Positions 1 through 7,387 are shown, counted from the first letter of the stretch. The stretch: DNA of 35,346 bases from Candidatus Ruminococcus equi (GCA_018065465.1 JAGHTC010000037.1:1-35346), one strand, 5' to 3'. Made by a program: numbers and translations. Notes: a model not told the origin generated them from the letters alone.

Positions 1-87
1 AGCATATATGAATAAAAAATTCTACTATACGTTGTTTAAAAAATGAGGATAATAACACTTATATCAATGTTAAATATAAATTCCAAA

Positions 88-129
88 ATGAGCATTATTG
101 AATTTTTAGAAAATAATCAAATCGCATAA
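88..129 (+). other. possible 13-residue leader ORF
   Basis: A short ATG-to-TAA reading frame encodes MSIIEFLENNQIA and stops 8 bases before the terminator hairpin that precedes the integrase gene. There is no good ribosome binding site in front of it. It is listed only because a mini-ORF followed by a terminator and then a gene is the layout of an attenuator. It may equally be chance in AT-rich DNA. Confidence 0.15.
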
Positions 130-137
130 TTGATAAA

Positions 138-187
138 GTCGACCTGCAGCGATATAATTATATTGTTGAACATTGGTCGGCTTTTTT
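138..187 (+). terminator. intrinsic terminator or attenuator just before the integrase gene
   Basis: GTCGACC (138-144) pairs with GGTCGGC (175-181). Inside it, CAGCGATATAA (147-157) pairs with TTATATTGTTG (158-168) using G-U pairs that exist only in plus-strand RNA. Six T follow at 182-187, and the integrase ribosome binding site begins about 4 bases later. It either ends transcription from element genes left of the window or conditionally limits integrase expression. Confidence 0.7.
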
Positions 188-201
188 GAAAGGAGGAAAT
201 A

Positions 202-1341
202 ATGCCGACAACAGGATTTTTAGCGGTTAAGAATGGAAAATATTATGCTGTTCTGAATTTATATGACTGTTCAGGAAAACGCAAACCGAAATGGATTTCA
301 ACTGGTTATTCCGAAAAGAATAACAAAAGAAAAGCAGAAAAGTTATTGCGTGATTTATGTGTTGAAAGGGACAATAAAAATGTAAAATACTATACAAACA
401 TTAAAGTACACGAATATTTTACAAAATGGTTAGATGAAATAAAAACTCAAGTGCGCCCAAACACATTCAGAGGATACAAAGGAAATATGGAAAACCACAT
501 TATTCCTTATTTCAGAGCCTTAAATGTAGAACTCCAAGAATTGAAACCGTTTGAATTAAGTACCTATTATAGGTTAAAAGTCGGAACGATCAGCGTTACT
601 ACCATAAAACACCTTCACCAAAATATTTCGAAAGCACTTTCAGATGCAGTAGAAAAAGGACTAATAAGCACAAACCCTGCAACAGCAGCAAAAACACCAA
701 AATCAACAGAAAATTTTCAATCTGAATTTTTAAATCGGAGTGAGATTAAACAACTTATTGAAACTGTAAAGGGTTCACCAATTTACATACCCACTTTTTT
801 AGCCTCAGTCTATGGTTTGAGAAGAAGTGAAGTTTTAGGTCTAAAATGGCATAATATTGATTTTGAAAACGAAACGATTTGGATAAGAGAAACGCTGCAA
901 CAGTGTACAAAAGATATTACCGGAGAGAGTAACTATACCTCAGAAACAAAAACTGAAAGCAGTAATCGTACTTTACCAATGACACCACAAGTTAAAGAAG
1001 TCTTGCTCAAACATAGAAATCTTCAAAAAGAACGCCGAGTGCTTCTCGGAAGTGCTTACCATATAAATGACTATGTTTGTACCTTTGATAATGGTAAAGA
1101 GATTTCTCCTAACTATCTTAGCAGGACTTTTCACAAAACAATTGAAAAAACTGATTTGCCTATGATTCGTTTTCATGACTTAAGACACAGCGTAGCAAGT
1201 AATCTCCTTAATGATGGATTTACAGTCGTACAGGTCGCACAATGGTTAGGTCATAGCAGTTCATCAACCACATTAAAATTTTATGCTCATATTGACAAAA
1301 CTTCAAAGATGGCAATAGCAAACAGCCTTGCTCCAATATGA
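202..1341 (+). CDS. int: tyrosine recombinase (integrase of an integrative element)
   Basis: This is a 379-residue site-specific recombinase of the phage/ICE integrase family, which joins an element's attP to a chromosomal attB through a 3'-phosphotyrosine intermediate. The N-terminal ~55 residues resemble an arm-type DNA-binding domain, a SAM-like core-binding domain follows (about 65-160), and the catalytic domain occupies the C-terminal half. Catalytic residues are visible: Arg in YGLRRSEVLGLKW, HDLRH (His-x-x-Arg), WLGHSS (second His) and the Tyr in LKFYAH. A strong GAAAGGAGG site precedes the ATG. The gene points at the 3' end of tRNA-Trp 156 bases away, the usual arrangement for a tRNA-targeting integrase, so the element extends left out of the window. 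No excisionase gene is visible in the 201 bases upstream. Confidence 0.95.
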   Translation: MPTTGFLAVKNGKYYAVLNLYDCSGKRKPKWISTGYSEKNNKRKAEKLLRDLCVERDNKNVKYYTNIKVHEYFTKWLDEIKTQVRPNTFRGYKGNMENHIIPYFRALNVELQELKPFELSTYYRLKVGTISVTTIKHLHQNISKALSDAVEKGLISTNPATAAKTPKSTENFQSEFLNRSEIKQLIETVKGSPIYIPTFLASVYGLRRSEVLGLKWHNIDFENETIWIRETLQQCTKDITGESNYTSETKTESSNRTLPMTPQVKEVLLKHRNLQKERRVLLGSAYHINDYVCTFDNGKEISPNYLSRTFHKTIEKTDLPMIRFHDLRHSVASNLLNDGFTVVQVAQWLGHSSSSTTLKFYAHIDKTSKMAIANSLAPI

Positions 1342-1345
1342 TTTC

Positions 1346-1413
1346 TACTGTTTTCTACAATAAATAAACACCAAGCAAACAACTAATTGATAGAAAAATG
1401 ATAGAAAACAGTA
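1346..1413. repeat. 12-bp inverted repeat between integrase and tRNA-Trp
   Basis: TACTGTTTTCTA at 1346-1357 is repeated exactly in inverted orientation as TAGAAAACAGTA at 1402-1413, with 44 bases between. A partial third unit (GATAGAAAAATG) lies at 1389-1400. Its place between the integrase stop codon and the target tRNA suggests integrase or excisionase binding sites in the attachment region. That role is inferred from position only. Confidence 0.5.
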
Positions 1414-1443
1414 CACTTTCAAGCTTAGTAAAATCTTTGTGTT

Positions 1444-1492
1444 GAAAGAAAAATCCTCGAAAACGGCTTATTCAAGCCATTTTCAAGGATTT
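1444..1492 (-). terminator. terminator of tRNA-Trp
   Basis: A 19-bp stem (1451-1469 with 1474-1492) begins 6 bases after the tRNA CCA end. Two positions form G-U pairs only in minus-strand RNA and would be mismatches on the plus strand, so the hairpin is built for minus-strand transcription. A T-rich run (TTTTTCTTTC read on the minus strand) follows. If the tRNA 3' end is the integration site, this terminator came with the element. Confidence 0.8.
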
Positions 1493-1497
1493 GAGCT

Positions 1498-1573
1498 TGG
1501 CAGGGGCAGAAGGACTTGAACCCTCGGCACGCGGTTTTGGAGACCGCTGCTCTACCAACTGAGCTATACCCCT
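1498..1573 (-). tRNA. tRNA-Trp(CCA)
   Basis: The 76-base gene folds as a full cloverleaf. The acceptor AGGGGTA pairs with TGCCCCT, followed by discriminator G and an encoded CCA. The anticodon stem GCGGT/ACCGC closes loop CTCCAAA with anticodon CCA, and GGTTCAAGTC gives the T-loop. Its 3' end faces the integrase and is the likely attB. Confidence 0.95.
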
Positions 1574-1612
1574 GTATCTTCAATTTTGCACAAGTTCTCT
1601 CGTGCGGGAATT

Positions 1613-1641
1613 ATTCTATCATTTTATGGCGATATTGTCAA
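1613..1641 (-). promoter_or_regulatory. sigma-A promoter of tRNA-Trp
   Basis: On the minus strand a perfect TTGACA (-35, 1636-1641) is followed by 17 bases and TAGAAT (-10, 1613-1618), about 40 bases upstream of the mature tRNA 5' end. An inverted GCAC/GTGC pair (1589-1606) lies in the transcribed leader. Confidence 0.8.
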
Positions 1642-1682
1642 GTCAGATTACAATTATGTCACTACCTATTTTATATTTTTTA

Positions 1683-1691
1683 TGATATACT
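1683..1691 (+). promoter_or_regulatory. possible extended -10 promoter of the symporter gene
   Basis: TGATATACT (1683-1691) matches an extended -10 element about 65 bases upstream of the start codon. No convincing -35 lies at the right distance. Confidence 0.3.
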
Positions 1692-1756
1692 GTAAAATGA
1701 AATAAAATATTTCTTATTTTTTTCGCATAAAATCTATAAAAACTTTGGAGGGTACT

Positions 1757-3202
1757 ATGAGTTTTAATGACATTATCACCACTGTTGATGACTATGTCTG
1801 GGGTTGGGTACTGATTATAGCGATACTTGCTGTCGGTATTTTTATGACCGTTGCTTCGGGAGGAGTACAGATATTCCATCTCGGAAAAGCCCTGAAATTT
1901 ATGGTCAAAAACGAAGACGACGGCAAAGGCGAAGTCACTTCATTCGGTGCGTTGTGTACTGCACTTTCCGCTACAATCGGAACAGGTAATATCGTCGGCG
2001 TTGCTACCGCTATTTGTGCAGGCGGTCCCGGAGCACTTTTCTGGATGCTTGTTGCCGCATTCTTCGGTATGGCAACAAAATACGCAGAAGGTCTGCTCGC
2101 CGTAAAATTCCGTGAAGACAAAGGCGACGGCCACTACCTCGGCGGTCCTTTCTACTACATCGAAAAAGGTCTCGGAAAAGGCTACAAATGGCTTGCAAAA
2201 TTATTTGCCCTTTTCGGTGCATTGGCAGGACTTCTCGGTATCGGTACAATCACACAGATTAACGGTATCACCACAGCAGTAAAACATTTCTTTGACCCGG
2301 AAAATACAAATATTGCATTTAGTTTAAATGGTCTTGATTATTCATGGGCTACCGTAATAACAGGCATTGTTGTTACTGCCCTGTCTGCCCTTGTTATCAT
2401 CGGCGGTATCAAAAGAATAGCAAAGGTCAGCGAGTTCGTTGTTCCCTTTATGGCTATTGCTTATGTTGTATTTGCACTCATCATTGTTTTCTGTAATATC
2501 ACAAAAATCCCCGCAGCGATTGCACTTGTTGTAAAAAGTGCTTTCAATGTTGAGGCTGTCGGCGGTGCTATCGTAGGTCTTACACTGAAAATCGCAATGC
2601 AAAAAGGTATCGGCAGAGGTATTTTCTCTAACGAAGCCGGTATGGGTAGTGCTCCTATTGCGGCGGCAGCAGCCCAGACAAACGAGCCTGTTCGTCAGGG
2701 ACTTGTTACAATGACAGGTACTTTTATCGACACAATTATCATCTGTACAATGACAGGACTTTCCATCGTCATCACAGGCGCGTGGAATCCCGCTGTTACA
2801 GGCAAAGCACTTGAGGGTGTCGAAGTTACTACCTACGCTTGGCAACACGGACTTCCGTTTAACCCCAATGTTTCTTCTGTTGTCCTTATGCTTTGTCTTG
2901 CATTCTTTGCATTTACGACTATACTCGGCTGGAACTACTACGCCGAAAGATGTCTTGAATATCTCACAAACGGAAACAAACCCGTTCTTCTAATTTACCG
3001 CATACTCTACATCGGTGCAGTATTCATCGGACCGTATCTTACAGTTGCGGCTGTATGGAATATCGCGGATATTTTCAACGGACTTATGGCATTCCCGAAC
3101 CTCGTTGCCTTGTTCCTGCTCGGCGGTGTTGTATCCAAAGAAACTAAGGATTATTTCGAGCGACATCCGTCAAGACTTTCATTCTACAAAAAGAAAGATT
3201 AA
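1757..3202 (+). CDS. sodium:alanine/glycine symporter, AGCS family
   Basis: This 481-residue integral membrane protein is predicted to import alanine or glycine with Na+ (or H+). The family signature is clear: the stretch GGPGALFWMLVAAFFGMATK around residue 90-110 and FSNEAGMGSAPIAAAAAQT around 290 are highly conserved in AGCS proteins, and about 10-11 hydrophobic segments can be counted. Length is normal for the family. The ATG at 1757 is chosen because GGAGG (1747-1751) lies 5 bases upstream; a TTG at 1745 overlaps that site and is rejected. The gene stands alone, between tRNA-Trp and a bidirectional terminator. Substrate choice between alanine and glycine cannot be read from sequence. Confidence 0.93.
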   Translation: MSFNDIITTVDDYVWGWVLIIAILAVGIFMTVASGGVQIFHLGKALKFMVKNEDDGKGEVTSFGALCTALSATIGTGNIVGVATAICAGGPGALFWMLVAAFFGMATKYAEGLLAVKFREDKGDGHYLGGPFYYIEKGLGKGYKWLAKLFALFGALAGLLGIGTITQINGITTAVKHFFDPENTNIAFSLNGLDYSWATVITGIVVTALSALVIIGGIKRIAKVSEFVVPFMAIAYVVFALIIVFCNITKIPAAIALVVKSAFNVEAVGGAIVGLTLKIAMQKGIGRGIFSNEAGMGSAPIAAAAAQTNEPVRQGLVTMTGTFIDTIIICTMTGLSIVITGAWNPAVTGKALEGVEVTTYAWQHGLPFNPNVSSVVLMLCLAFFAFTTILGWNYYAERCLEYLTNGNKPVLLIYRILYIGAVFIGPYLTVAAVWNIADIFNGLMAFPNLVALFLLGGVVSKETKDYFERHPSRLSFYKKKD

Positions 3203-3233
3203 ACGTTTTTTGAATTTTCAACAACTTAAAACT

Positions 3234-3263
3234 AAAAAACCTCCCAAAAATGGGAGGTTTTTT
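3234..3263. terminator. bidirectional terminator
   Basis: CCTCCC (3240-3245) and GGGAGG (3252-3257) form a stem flanked by an A run on the left and a T run on the right, so it works in both directions. It ends the symporter gene on the plus strand and the zinc-ribbon gene on the minus strand. Confidence 0.9.
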
Positions 3264-3499
3264 CAGTCTATATACCATTTATAAGCACAGTTTTGACAAA
3301 GGCAAACAGTATGATTTTCTACTTTTGTTTTGGATTTACCTTTTGACCTGCCAACAAGAAGCCAAAGCCCGCAGGTACATATAATCAAAAGGGTTCTTCC
3401 AAAACTCCAAAGGCAACCTCTGCCCCTGTTTCTTGTTTGCATTGAAGTTGTTTCTATAGTAATGCTGACATTTTGTGACTGACATCTCGGACAAACCAT
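3263..3499 (-). CDS. small zinc-ribbon protein with a hydrophobic segment
   Basis: This 78-residue protein has CPRC near the N-terminus (C3, C6) and CLCQNC near the C-terminus (C66, C68, C71), a split zinc-ribbon pattern that could bind one metal ion. Between them, residues about 36-50 (LLIICTCGLWLLVG) are hydrophobic, suggesting membrane association. An AAGGCGG site precedes the ATG. It lies 58 bases downstream of a larger zinc-ribbon membrane protein read the same way, so the two may be co-transcribed. Its stop codon touches the shared terminator. No function is recognised; such small proteins are often described only as zinc-ribbon domain proteins. Confidence 0.75.
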   Translation of the reverse strand: MVCPRCQSQNVSITIETTSMQTRNRGRGCLWSFGRTLLIICTCGLWLLVGRSKGKSKTKVENHTVCLCQNCAYKWYID

Positions 3500-3557
3500 A
3501 TTTTTACCGCCTTGTTTTTTCTAAATAAAACACCTTAACCGATACTTTATCGAACGA

Positions 3558-4556
3558 TTAATACGATGCGCTTGCTAATCTTTTTGTTACTCTTTGGGTT
3601 ACTTCAAGATAATATGCAAGGTCTGCTTCTGACAAACTGTCTTCGTCAACATCGTTTATTTTCTTTGTGAACTCTGTATATCTGTTCATAAAGTCAAGAT
3701 AATCGTTGAGTAACTCGGCAGCATTTCCGGAATTCTTATATTTCTCCATGAAGTCACAATATTCATTCATAAATGCTTCGTATTCGTCGAGCATTTCTTT
3801 AAAAGAAACGGTTACGCTTTGGCTGTCGTTCGATTTCTTTTCTTCTGCTTTGGATTCGACTTTGGACTCTGCTTTTGTTTCTGCCTTTGATTCAACTTTT
3901 GATGCTTCCGACTTTTCTTTTTCTATTTTTAAATATGAATCGAGAGAAATGTCCATTTCGCTGTATTTTTCGTCGTAGTCAAGTCTTAATCTGTTACCCT
4001 TTTTATCTTTTGCCGAGAAATATGTATTCATTGAAGACACATCTTCCGTAAATCCTTTTTTCTGACATTCGTCTATATATTCATTATAATCAGAAGACGA
4101 TGTTTTCAAGACATCTACAGCTAACGTATCCATTTCATCTTTATTAACATCTATTGCTGTGGATTTCGGCTCGGGCAACAACTTTGCAAGTCCGCTTTGA
4201 GGCCAAGAATCCACTGCTGATGCAATTCTTATTTCCTGCATTCTTCTATCGCTGTTACAACTTTGAACAGAAGGAACAACTACCGCAAAAATAATAATAA
4301 CGACAATAATCAAAAGTATCCAAAACCATGCTCTTTTAAAAATCGGTTTTTTCACTTTTGTATTTTGTGGCATAACGGGAGTATAGGGTGTGTTATTCTG
4401 CACATTCTGCACCGGGGTTACAGGTTCTGCTGTTTGGTTATTGTTTTCTATGGGGCTTACACTTTCTTTGTTTTCAGGCTGTGCGTTTTCAAGCGGTGCT
4501 CCGCAGTTGTTACAGAACTTTCCGCTTTGTTCGGTGTTACATTTCGGACAAATCAT
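3558..4556 (-). CDS. zinc-ribbon membrane protein with extracytoplasmic helical domain
   Basis: The 332-residue protein starts with a zinc ribbon (MICPKC at 1-6, CNNCG at 15-19). A Pro/Gln/Asn-rich linker follows, then one membrane helix at about 76-96 after a KR-rich stop (KKPIFKRAW), then an outside region. The latter contains a mixed domain (about 110-200), a low-complexity Lys/Glu/Ser run made of repeated SKAE/SKVE units (about 205-235), and a C-terminal Tyr/Phe-rich helical domain (about 245-332). AAGGAGG lies before the ATG. The kinase gene lies upstream on the same strand but is cut off by a terminator. Proteins of this layout are common in Clostridia and have no established role; sensing or scaffold work at the membrane is a guess. 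Confidence 0.8.
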   Translation of the reverse strand: MICPKCNTEQSGKFCNNCGAPLENAQPENKESVSPIENNNQTAEPVTPVQNVQNNTPYTPVMPQNTKVKKPIFKRAWFWILLIIVVIIIFAVVVPSVQSCNSDRRMQEIRIASAVDSWPQSGLAKLLPEPKSTAIDVNKDEMDTLAVDVLKTSSSDYNEYIDECQKKGFTEDVSSMNTYFSAKDKKGNRLRLDYDEKYSEMDISLDSYLKIEKEKSEASKVESKAETKAESKVESKAEEKKSNDSQSVTVSFKEMLDEYEAFMNEYCDFMEKYKNSGNAAELLNDYLDFMNRYTEFTKKINDVDEDSLSEADLAYYLEVTQRVTKRLASASY

Positions 4557-4580
4557 AATTTACCTCCTTATTTTGTTGCC

Positions 4581-4621
4581 GTAAAAAATAAAAAAGCAAC
4601 TATGATTATAATTACATAGTT
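4581..4621 (-). terminator. terminator of the kinase gene
   Basis: In minus-strand RNA, AACTATG (complement of 4615-4621) pairs with CATAGTT (complement of 4598-4604) and is followed by GCTTTTTTATTTTTT (4581-4595). It separates the kinase transcript from the downstream zinc-ribbon gene. Confidence 0.8.
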
Positions 4622-4634
4622 ACTTTTGTTATTG

Positions 4635-4651
4635 GTATGCTGTCAGCATAC
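4635..4651. repeat. perfect 17-base palindrome downstream of the kinase
   Basis: GTATGCTG-T-CAGCATAC is a perfect inverted repeat with a single central base, between the kinase stop codon and its terminator. It could be a second hairpin of the terminator or a protein-binding site. Confidence 0.5.
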
Positions 4652-4681
4652 ACTTTTAATTTTAAATTGTGATATCATTTT

Positions 4682-5737
4682 CTAAACTACAACAGTAAAA
4701 AGAATTACCACTCCGATAACAATGGATAAAACTCCCAACGCCTTTTCGATATACCTGCCTTTTTCCTCGTCTTTTTTGCACAGTTTGCGTGAAAGTCGTC
4801 CGACATCACCGAACAGAATATAAGGCAGTCCCGTAAAGAAAACGAAGATAATGAGGAAATTGCATATTTGAATGTACAAGGGGTCCGCGCTTACTCCGGC
4901 ATCCTGCGTTATCATCGCATAAATATAGTAAAACTCAAAAAAGAAATAGCAAGATAGAATAACCGTCATAAAAATTTTCAGCAATACACTTTTTCCGCGA
5001 AAACCGGGTAGCGGACGATACTTTCTGTCGTCTGTTCTTTTGCCGAGTATTGCTAACTTAAGTTGTGAAATATTGCTGTATCGTTTATCTTTATCTATTT
5101 CGGTGCATTTTTCTATTATCGGCGTGAAAAAGCCTTGATAAATTTCCTCGTTAATCAGTTTTCCTGTCAAAAGAAAGTTCATCAAAACTCCACAGGAATA
5201 TATATCTGCTTTGTTGTCGGTTTGAGAAAATCCGAACTGTTCGGGAGAAGCATAGCCAACAGTACCGAGAATTTCAGTATCTTGATTTGCACCCCTTTTA
5301 ACTTCTCTGCTGATATCATAGTCAATGATTTTGATATTGCCGCTACGGTCAATCATAATATTTTCGGGCTTGATATCGCGGTGAACTATCCCGTTGTAAT
5401 GCAAAGCAGAAAGCCCATCACACACCGAGAGCATAATGGCTTTTGTTTCCTTTTCGGTGAATGTACCGTAACGCTCAACTCTGTCGCAAAGCGAAATCCC
5501 GTCTATATATTCGCAAAGGCAGACACATCTGTTGTCGATTATAGCAACATCAAAAATTTTCATAAGATATTTACAGGAAATACGGCTGACTTTTTGCATA
5601 ACTTCAAAACTGTCTTTGCTCAAAACCCGCTTTATCATCAGTTGCCCGCTTGCCCTGTTTCTTACGACAAAAGTATTGTTATTCAGTTTTGATATCTCAT
5701 CATTTTGCCATAACGCAAACTTTTGTGTATCTGTCAT
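4682..5737 (-). CDS. membrane-anchored Ser/Thr protein kinase (Hanks type)
   Basis: The 351-residue protein has an N-terminal kinase domain (about 15-240) and three membrane helices in the last ~100 residues. Visible kinase features are the ATP-binding Lys in LMIK (K36), the catalytic loop IVHRDIKPENIMID (HRD at 119-121), IIDYDIS in place of the usual DFG motif (DYD at 139-141), and GTVGYASPEQFG (SPE at 164-166). The metal-binding Asp is kept, so activity is plausible. There are no PASTA repeats, unlike the PrkC/PknB cell-wall kinases. The ATG at 5737 is preferred over an upstream start at 5767 because AAGGGG lies 5 bases before it. It is divergent from an HTH gene 97 bases away, which may be its partner. 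Confidence 0.9.
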   Translation of the reverse strand: MTDTQKFALWQNDEISKLNNNTFVVRNRASGQLMIKRVLSKDSFEVMQKVSRISCKYLMKIFDVAIIDNRCVCLCEYIDGISLCDRVERYGTFTEKETKAIMLSVCDGLSALHYNGIVHRDIKPENIMIDRSGNIKIIDYDISREVKRGANQDTEILGTVGYASPEQFGFSQTDNKADIYSCGVLMNFLLTGKLINEEIYQGFFTPIIEKCTEIDKDKRYSNISQLKLAILGKRTDDRKYRPLPGFRGKSVLLKIFMTVILSCYFFFEFYYIYAMITQDAGVSADPLYIQICNFLIIFVFFTGLPYILFGDVGRLSRKLCKKDEEKGRYIEKALGVLSIVIGVVILFTVVV

Positions 5738-5834
5738 TATTGCCCCTTGTAAAAATTTTGTTTTCAATGTATTATTAGCATATTACCATATCCATTATAT
5801 TTTATAAAAACGATAAAATCAACAGGTAAAGAAA

Positions 5835-6257
5835 ATGAAAAAAACTACAGACGAATTGCTGAAATCTCTAAAAAGCAAAAAGACGCTTGAAGAATACTTT
5901 TCCGACAATCACAGCGAGATATTTTTTGAATCCCTGCCGGAAATTATTGAGTTTTTTATTGCAAGCAAAAAACTGTCAAAAAGTGAAGTCATACGAAAAT
6001 CGCAGATAGAACGCCACTATGCGTACCAGATAATCAGCGGAGAGAAAAAGCCATCAAGGGATAAACTCATTATGCTTTGTTTCGGGCTGGAACTTTCGCT
6101 CGACGAAATGGGACAAGTGCTGAAAAAATGCGGATACAGCGAACTGTACCCGAGAGATTTGCGAGATTCGGTCATCATTTTTTCCGTTTATCACAATATG
6201 TCGCTCATGGACACAAACGAATTACTCTTCGATATGAAACTGAAAATTCTGCAATAA
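5835..6257 (+). CDS. helix-turn-helix protein beside the kinase
   Basis: This is a 140-residue soluble protein. Residues about 50-105 form a Cro/CI-like HTH (SKSEVIRKSQIERHYAYQIISGEKKPSRDKLIML), while the N-terminal 45 residues are acidic and helical. The C-terminal part (LLFDMKLKIL) is hydrophobic. The family is familiar from Clostridia as a small XRE-like protein, often seen near Ser/Thr kinases; that association is from memory, not from a search. The ribosome site is weak (AGGTAAAG). Divergence from the kinase gene and a strong terminator right after it suggest a two-gene signalling pair in which this protein could be the phosphorylation target or the regulator of the shared promoter region. 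Confidence 0.75.
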   Translation: MKKTTDELLKSLKSKKTLEEYFSDNHSEIFFESLPEIIEFFIASKKLSKSEVIRKSQIERHYAYQIISGEKKPSRDKLIMLCFGLELSLDEMGQVLKKCGYSELYPRDLRDSVIIFSVYHNMSLMDTNELLFDMKLKILQ

Positions 6258-6261
6258 AAAT

Positions 6262-6299
6262 CACCCGTAGATGAGAACTTCACCTACGGGTGTTATTTT
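6262..6299 (+). terminator. terminator of the HTH gene
   Basis: CACCCGTAG (6262-6270) pairs with CTACGGGTG (6284-6292), then TTATTTTTTT. Convergent with the leftward dockerin relic. Confidence 0.9.
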
Positions 6300-6303
6300 T
6301 TTA

Positions 6304-6360
6304 TCAATCTATTCCTGCGAGGATTTTTTGGATTTGGGTGGCGTCCATAATGGTGATTAC
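6304..6360 (-). pseudogene. relic of a dockerin C-terminus fused to the end of the DUF1295 gene
   Basis: Read on the minus strand, 6360-6304 encodes VITIMDATQIQKILAGID and a TGA stop. This matches the second half of a dockerin repeat: compare ATIVDVTKIQRYLAKIIDVL and LSITDATQLQLSIANKT in the two dockerin proteins of this window. Nothing before it in that frame looks like the rest of a dockerin, because the frame runs straight into the 3' end of the DUF1295 gene, whose TAA overlaps it by a shifted frame. The simplest reading is a deletion or rearrangement that removed a secreted dockerin gene and left its last ~18 codons. Confidence 0.6.
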
Positions 6361-7208
6361 TTTATCGGCAAAAGCATATGAGTAGCCTTTTTATATTCTT
6401 CAAAGCCCTCTTTTTCAGCCTGCCGATTATCCGCCATCGGAATACTTATAACAAGAAACATAAGTGTATTTACAAATGCTCCCAAAAGAAGATACCACAA
6501 GTTCGGCATTACGCTTATTACAGACAAGCCTACACCCCACCACATCAAAATCTCGCCGAGGTAGTTTGGGTGGCGTGAATATTCCCAGCATCCTGTTCTG
6601 ATAAAGCCGCTGTGAATATCTCGTCTGAAGCGTTGCATCTGTATATCCGAAACCCCCTGCAAAACAACTGCCGAAATTGACGCAAAGAAAAACAATACGC
6701 TCAATATGTTTATTCCTGTTTCATAATGAAAAGCGAAAACCGCGGGAAGCACGCAAAGATAGACAACAATAGTCGGGAACAAATGTATACCCAAAAAGTT
6801 TACAATCGGGTACAAAGCGCCTGTTTTCTTACAAAGCATAGTGTATCGCCAGTCCTGATGAGTAAGGTCTTTGAAAGTATACGCCCAGTTTGCAGTAAGG
6901 CGTACTCCCCAAATGCAAACGCTGACAAGTAAAAGTACACGCAGAGGATTAAGTCCGTTTACCAAAGCACAGTATATAAGAATTACTATCGGCTGAACAC
7001 TCCAATACGGGTCATATACAGAAGAATTTTTGAAGATAAGACTTCCGATAAAAGTGACAACGGTTGCACAGATATCGGCAATCAAAAGATTAAGCCAAAA
7101 TGAAAACGGCAACAATCGATAGACAATTATGCCGACAGCAGTCGCGACACAATAAACTGCAAAAATGATAATAAAACTGACAGTGCGGTTTGTTTTATAT
7201 GTTCCCAT
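6357..7208 (-). CDS. DUF1295-family integral membrane protein
   Basis: The 283-residue protein has about seven hydrophobic helices and the C-terminal signature of the DUF1295 / steroid 5-alpha-reductase-like / isoprenylcysteine methyltransferase fold: RRDIHSGFIRTGCWEYSRHPNYLGEILMWWG (split here by family knowledge into the GxxRHPNYxGE core) and the end EGFEEYKKATHMLLPIK. DYPYWSVQP-like text near residue 65 (VYDPYWSVQPI) is also typical. Proteins of this class are predicted SAM- or NAD(P)H-dependent membrane enzymes acting on lipids; the actual substrate is unknown. It is last in a leftward operon after nadE and a 47-residue ORF. The stop codon overlaps a dockerin relic, but the protein ends where relatives normally end, so it appears intact. 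Confidence 0.85.
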   Translation of the reverse strand: MGTYKTNRTVSFIIIFAVYCVATAVGIIVYRLLPFSFWLNLLIADICATVVTFIGSLIFKNSSVYDPYWSVQPIVILIYCALVNGLNPLRVLLLVSVCIWGVRLTANWAYTFKDLTHQDWRYTMLCKKTGALYPIVNFLGIHLFPTIVVYLCVLPAVFAFHYETGINILSVLFFFASISAVVLQGVSDIQMQRFRRDIHSGFIRTGCWEYSRHPNYLGEILMWWGVGLSVISVMPNLWYLLLGAFVNTLMFLVISIPMADNRQAEKEGFEEYKKATHMLLPIK

Positions 7209-7243
7209 AACTATAATTTTCCCCTTGATTTTCTATATTGATA

Positions 7244-7387
7244 TCACAAATCCCAACCGATGTATTTTAAACCAAGCATTGTGATATTGCTTGTTTCTTC
7301 GATATCTTTTTCAACATCGGTAAGAGTAGACGCGATAATCGCAAGTCTGCTTTGAAATCGTTTTGAAATAGTCCGCGCTTTTTTCAT
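7244..7387 (-). CDS. 47-residue ORF between nadE and DUF1295
   Basis: The frame MKKARTISKRFQSRLAIIAS... ends with LGLKYIGWDL. It begins 25 bases after the nadE stop codon, with GAGGT about 6 bases before the ATG, and ends 35 bases before the DUF1295 start. The N-terminal third is strongly basic, the middle acidic (TDVEKDIEE). It is not recognised. Good spacing and a ribosome site in an operon argue that it is translated; its short length leaves doubt. Confidence 0.5.
   Translation of the reverse strand: MKKARTISKRFQSRLAIIASTLTDVEKDIEETSNITMLGLKYIGWDL

Noticed and set aside
137-149. AGTCGACCTGCAG matches a common cloning-vector polylinker (SalI-PstI)
   Set aside because: The match is only 13 bases, with no flanking vector sites, and the bases are explained as the left arm of the terminator hairpin before the integrase gene.
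2342-2848. 168-codon minus-strand frame inside the symporter gene
   Set aside because: Antisense to a well-conserved transporter, Cys/Asp-rich shadow composition, no ribosome site.
5135-5692. 185-codon plus-strand frame inside the kinase gene
   Set aside because: Antisense to clear kinase motifs; no promoter or ribosome site.
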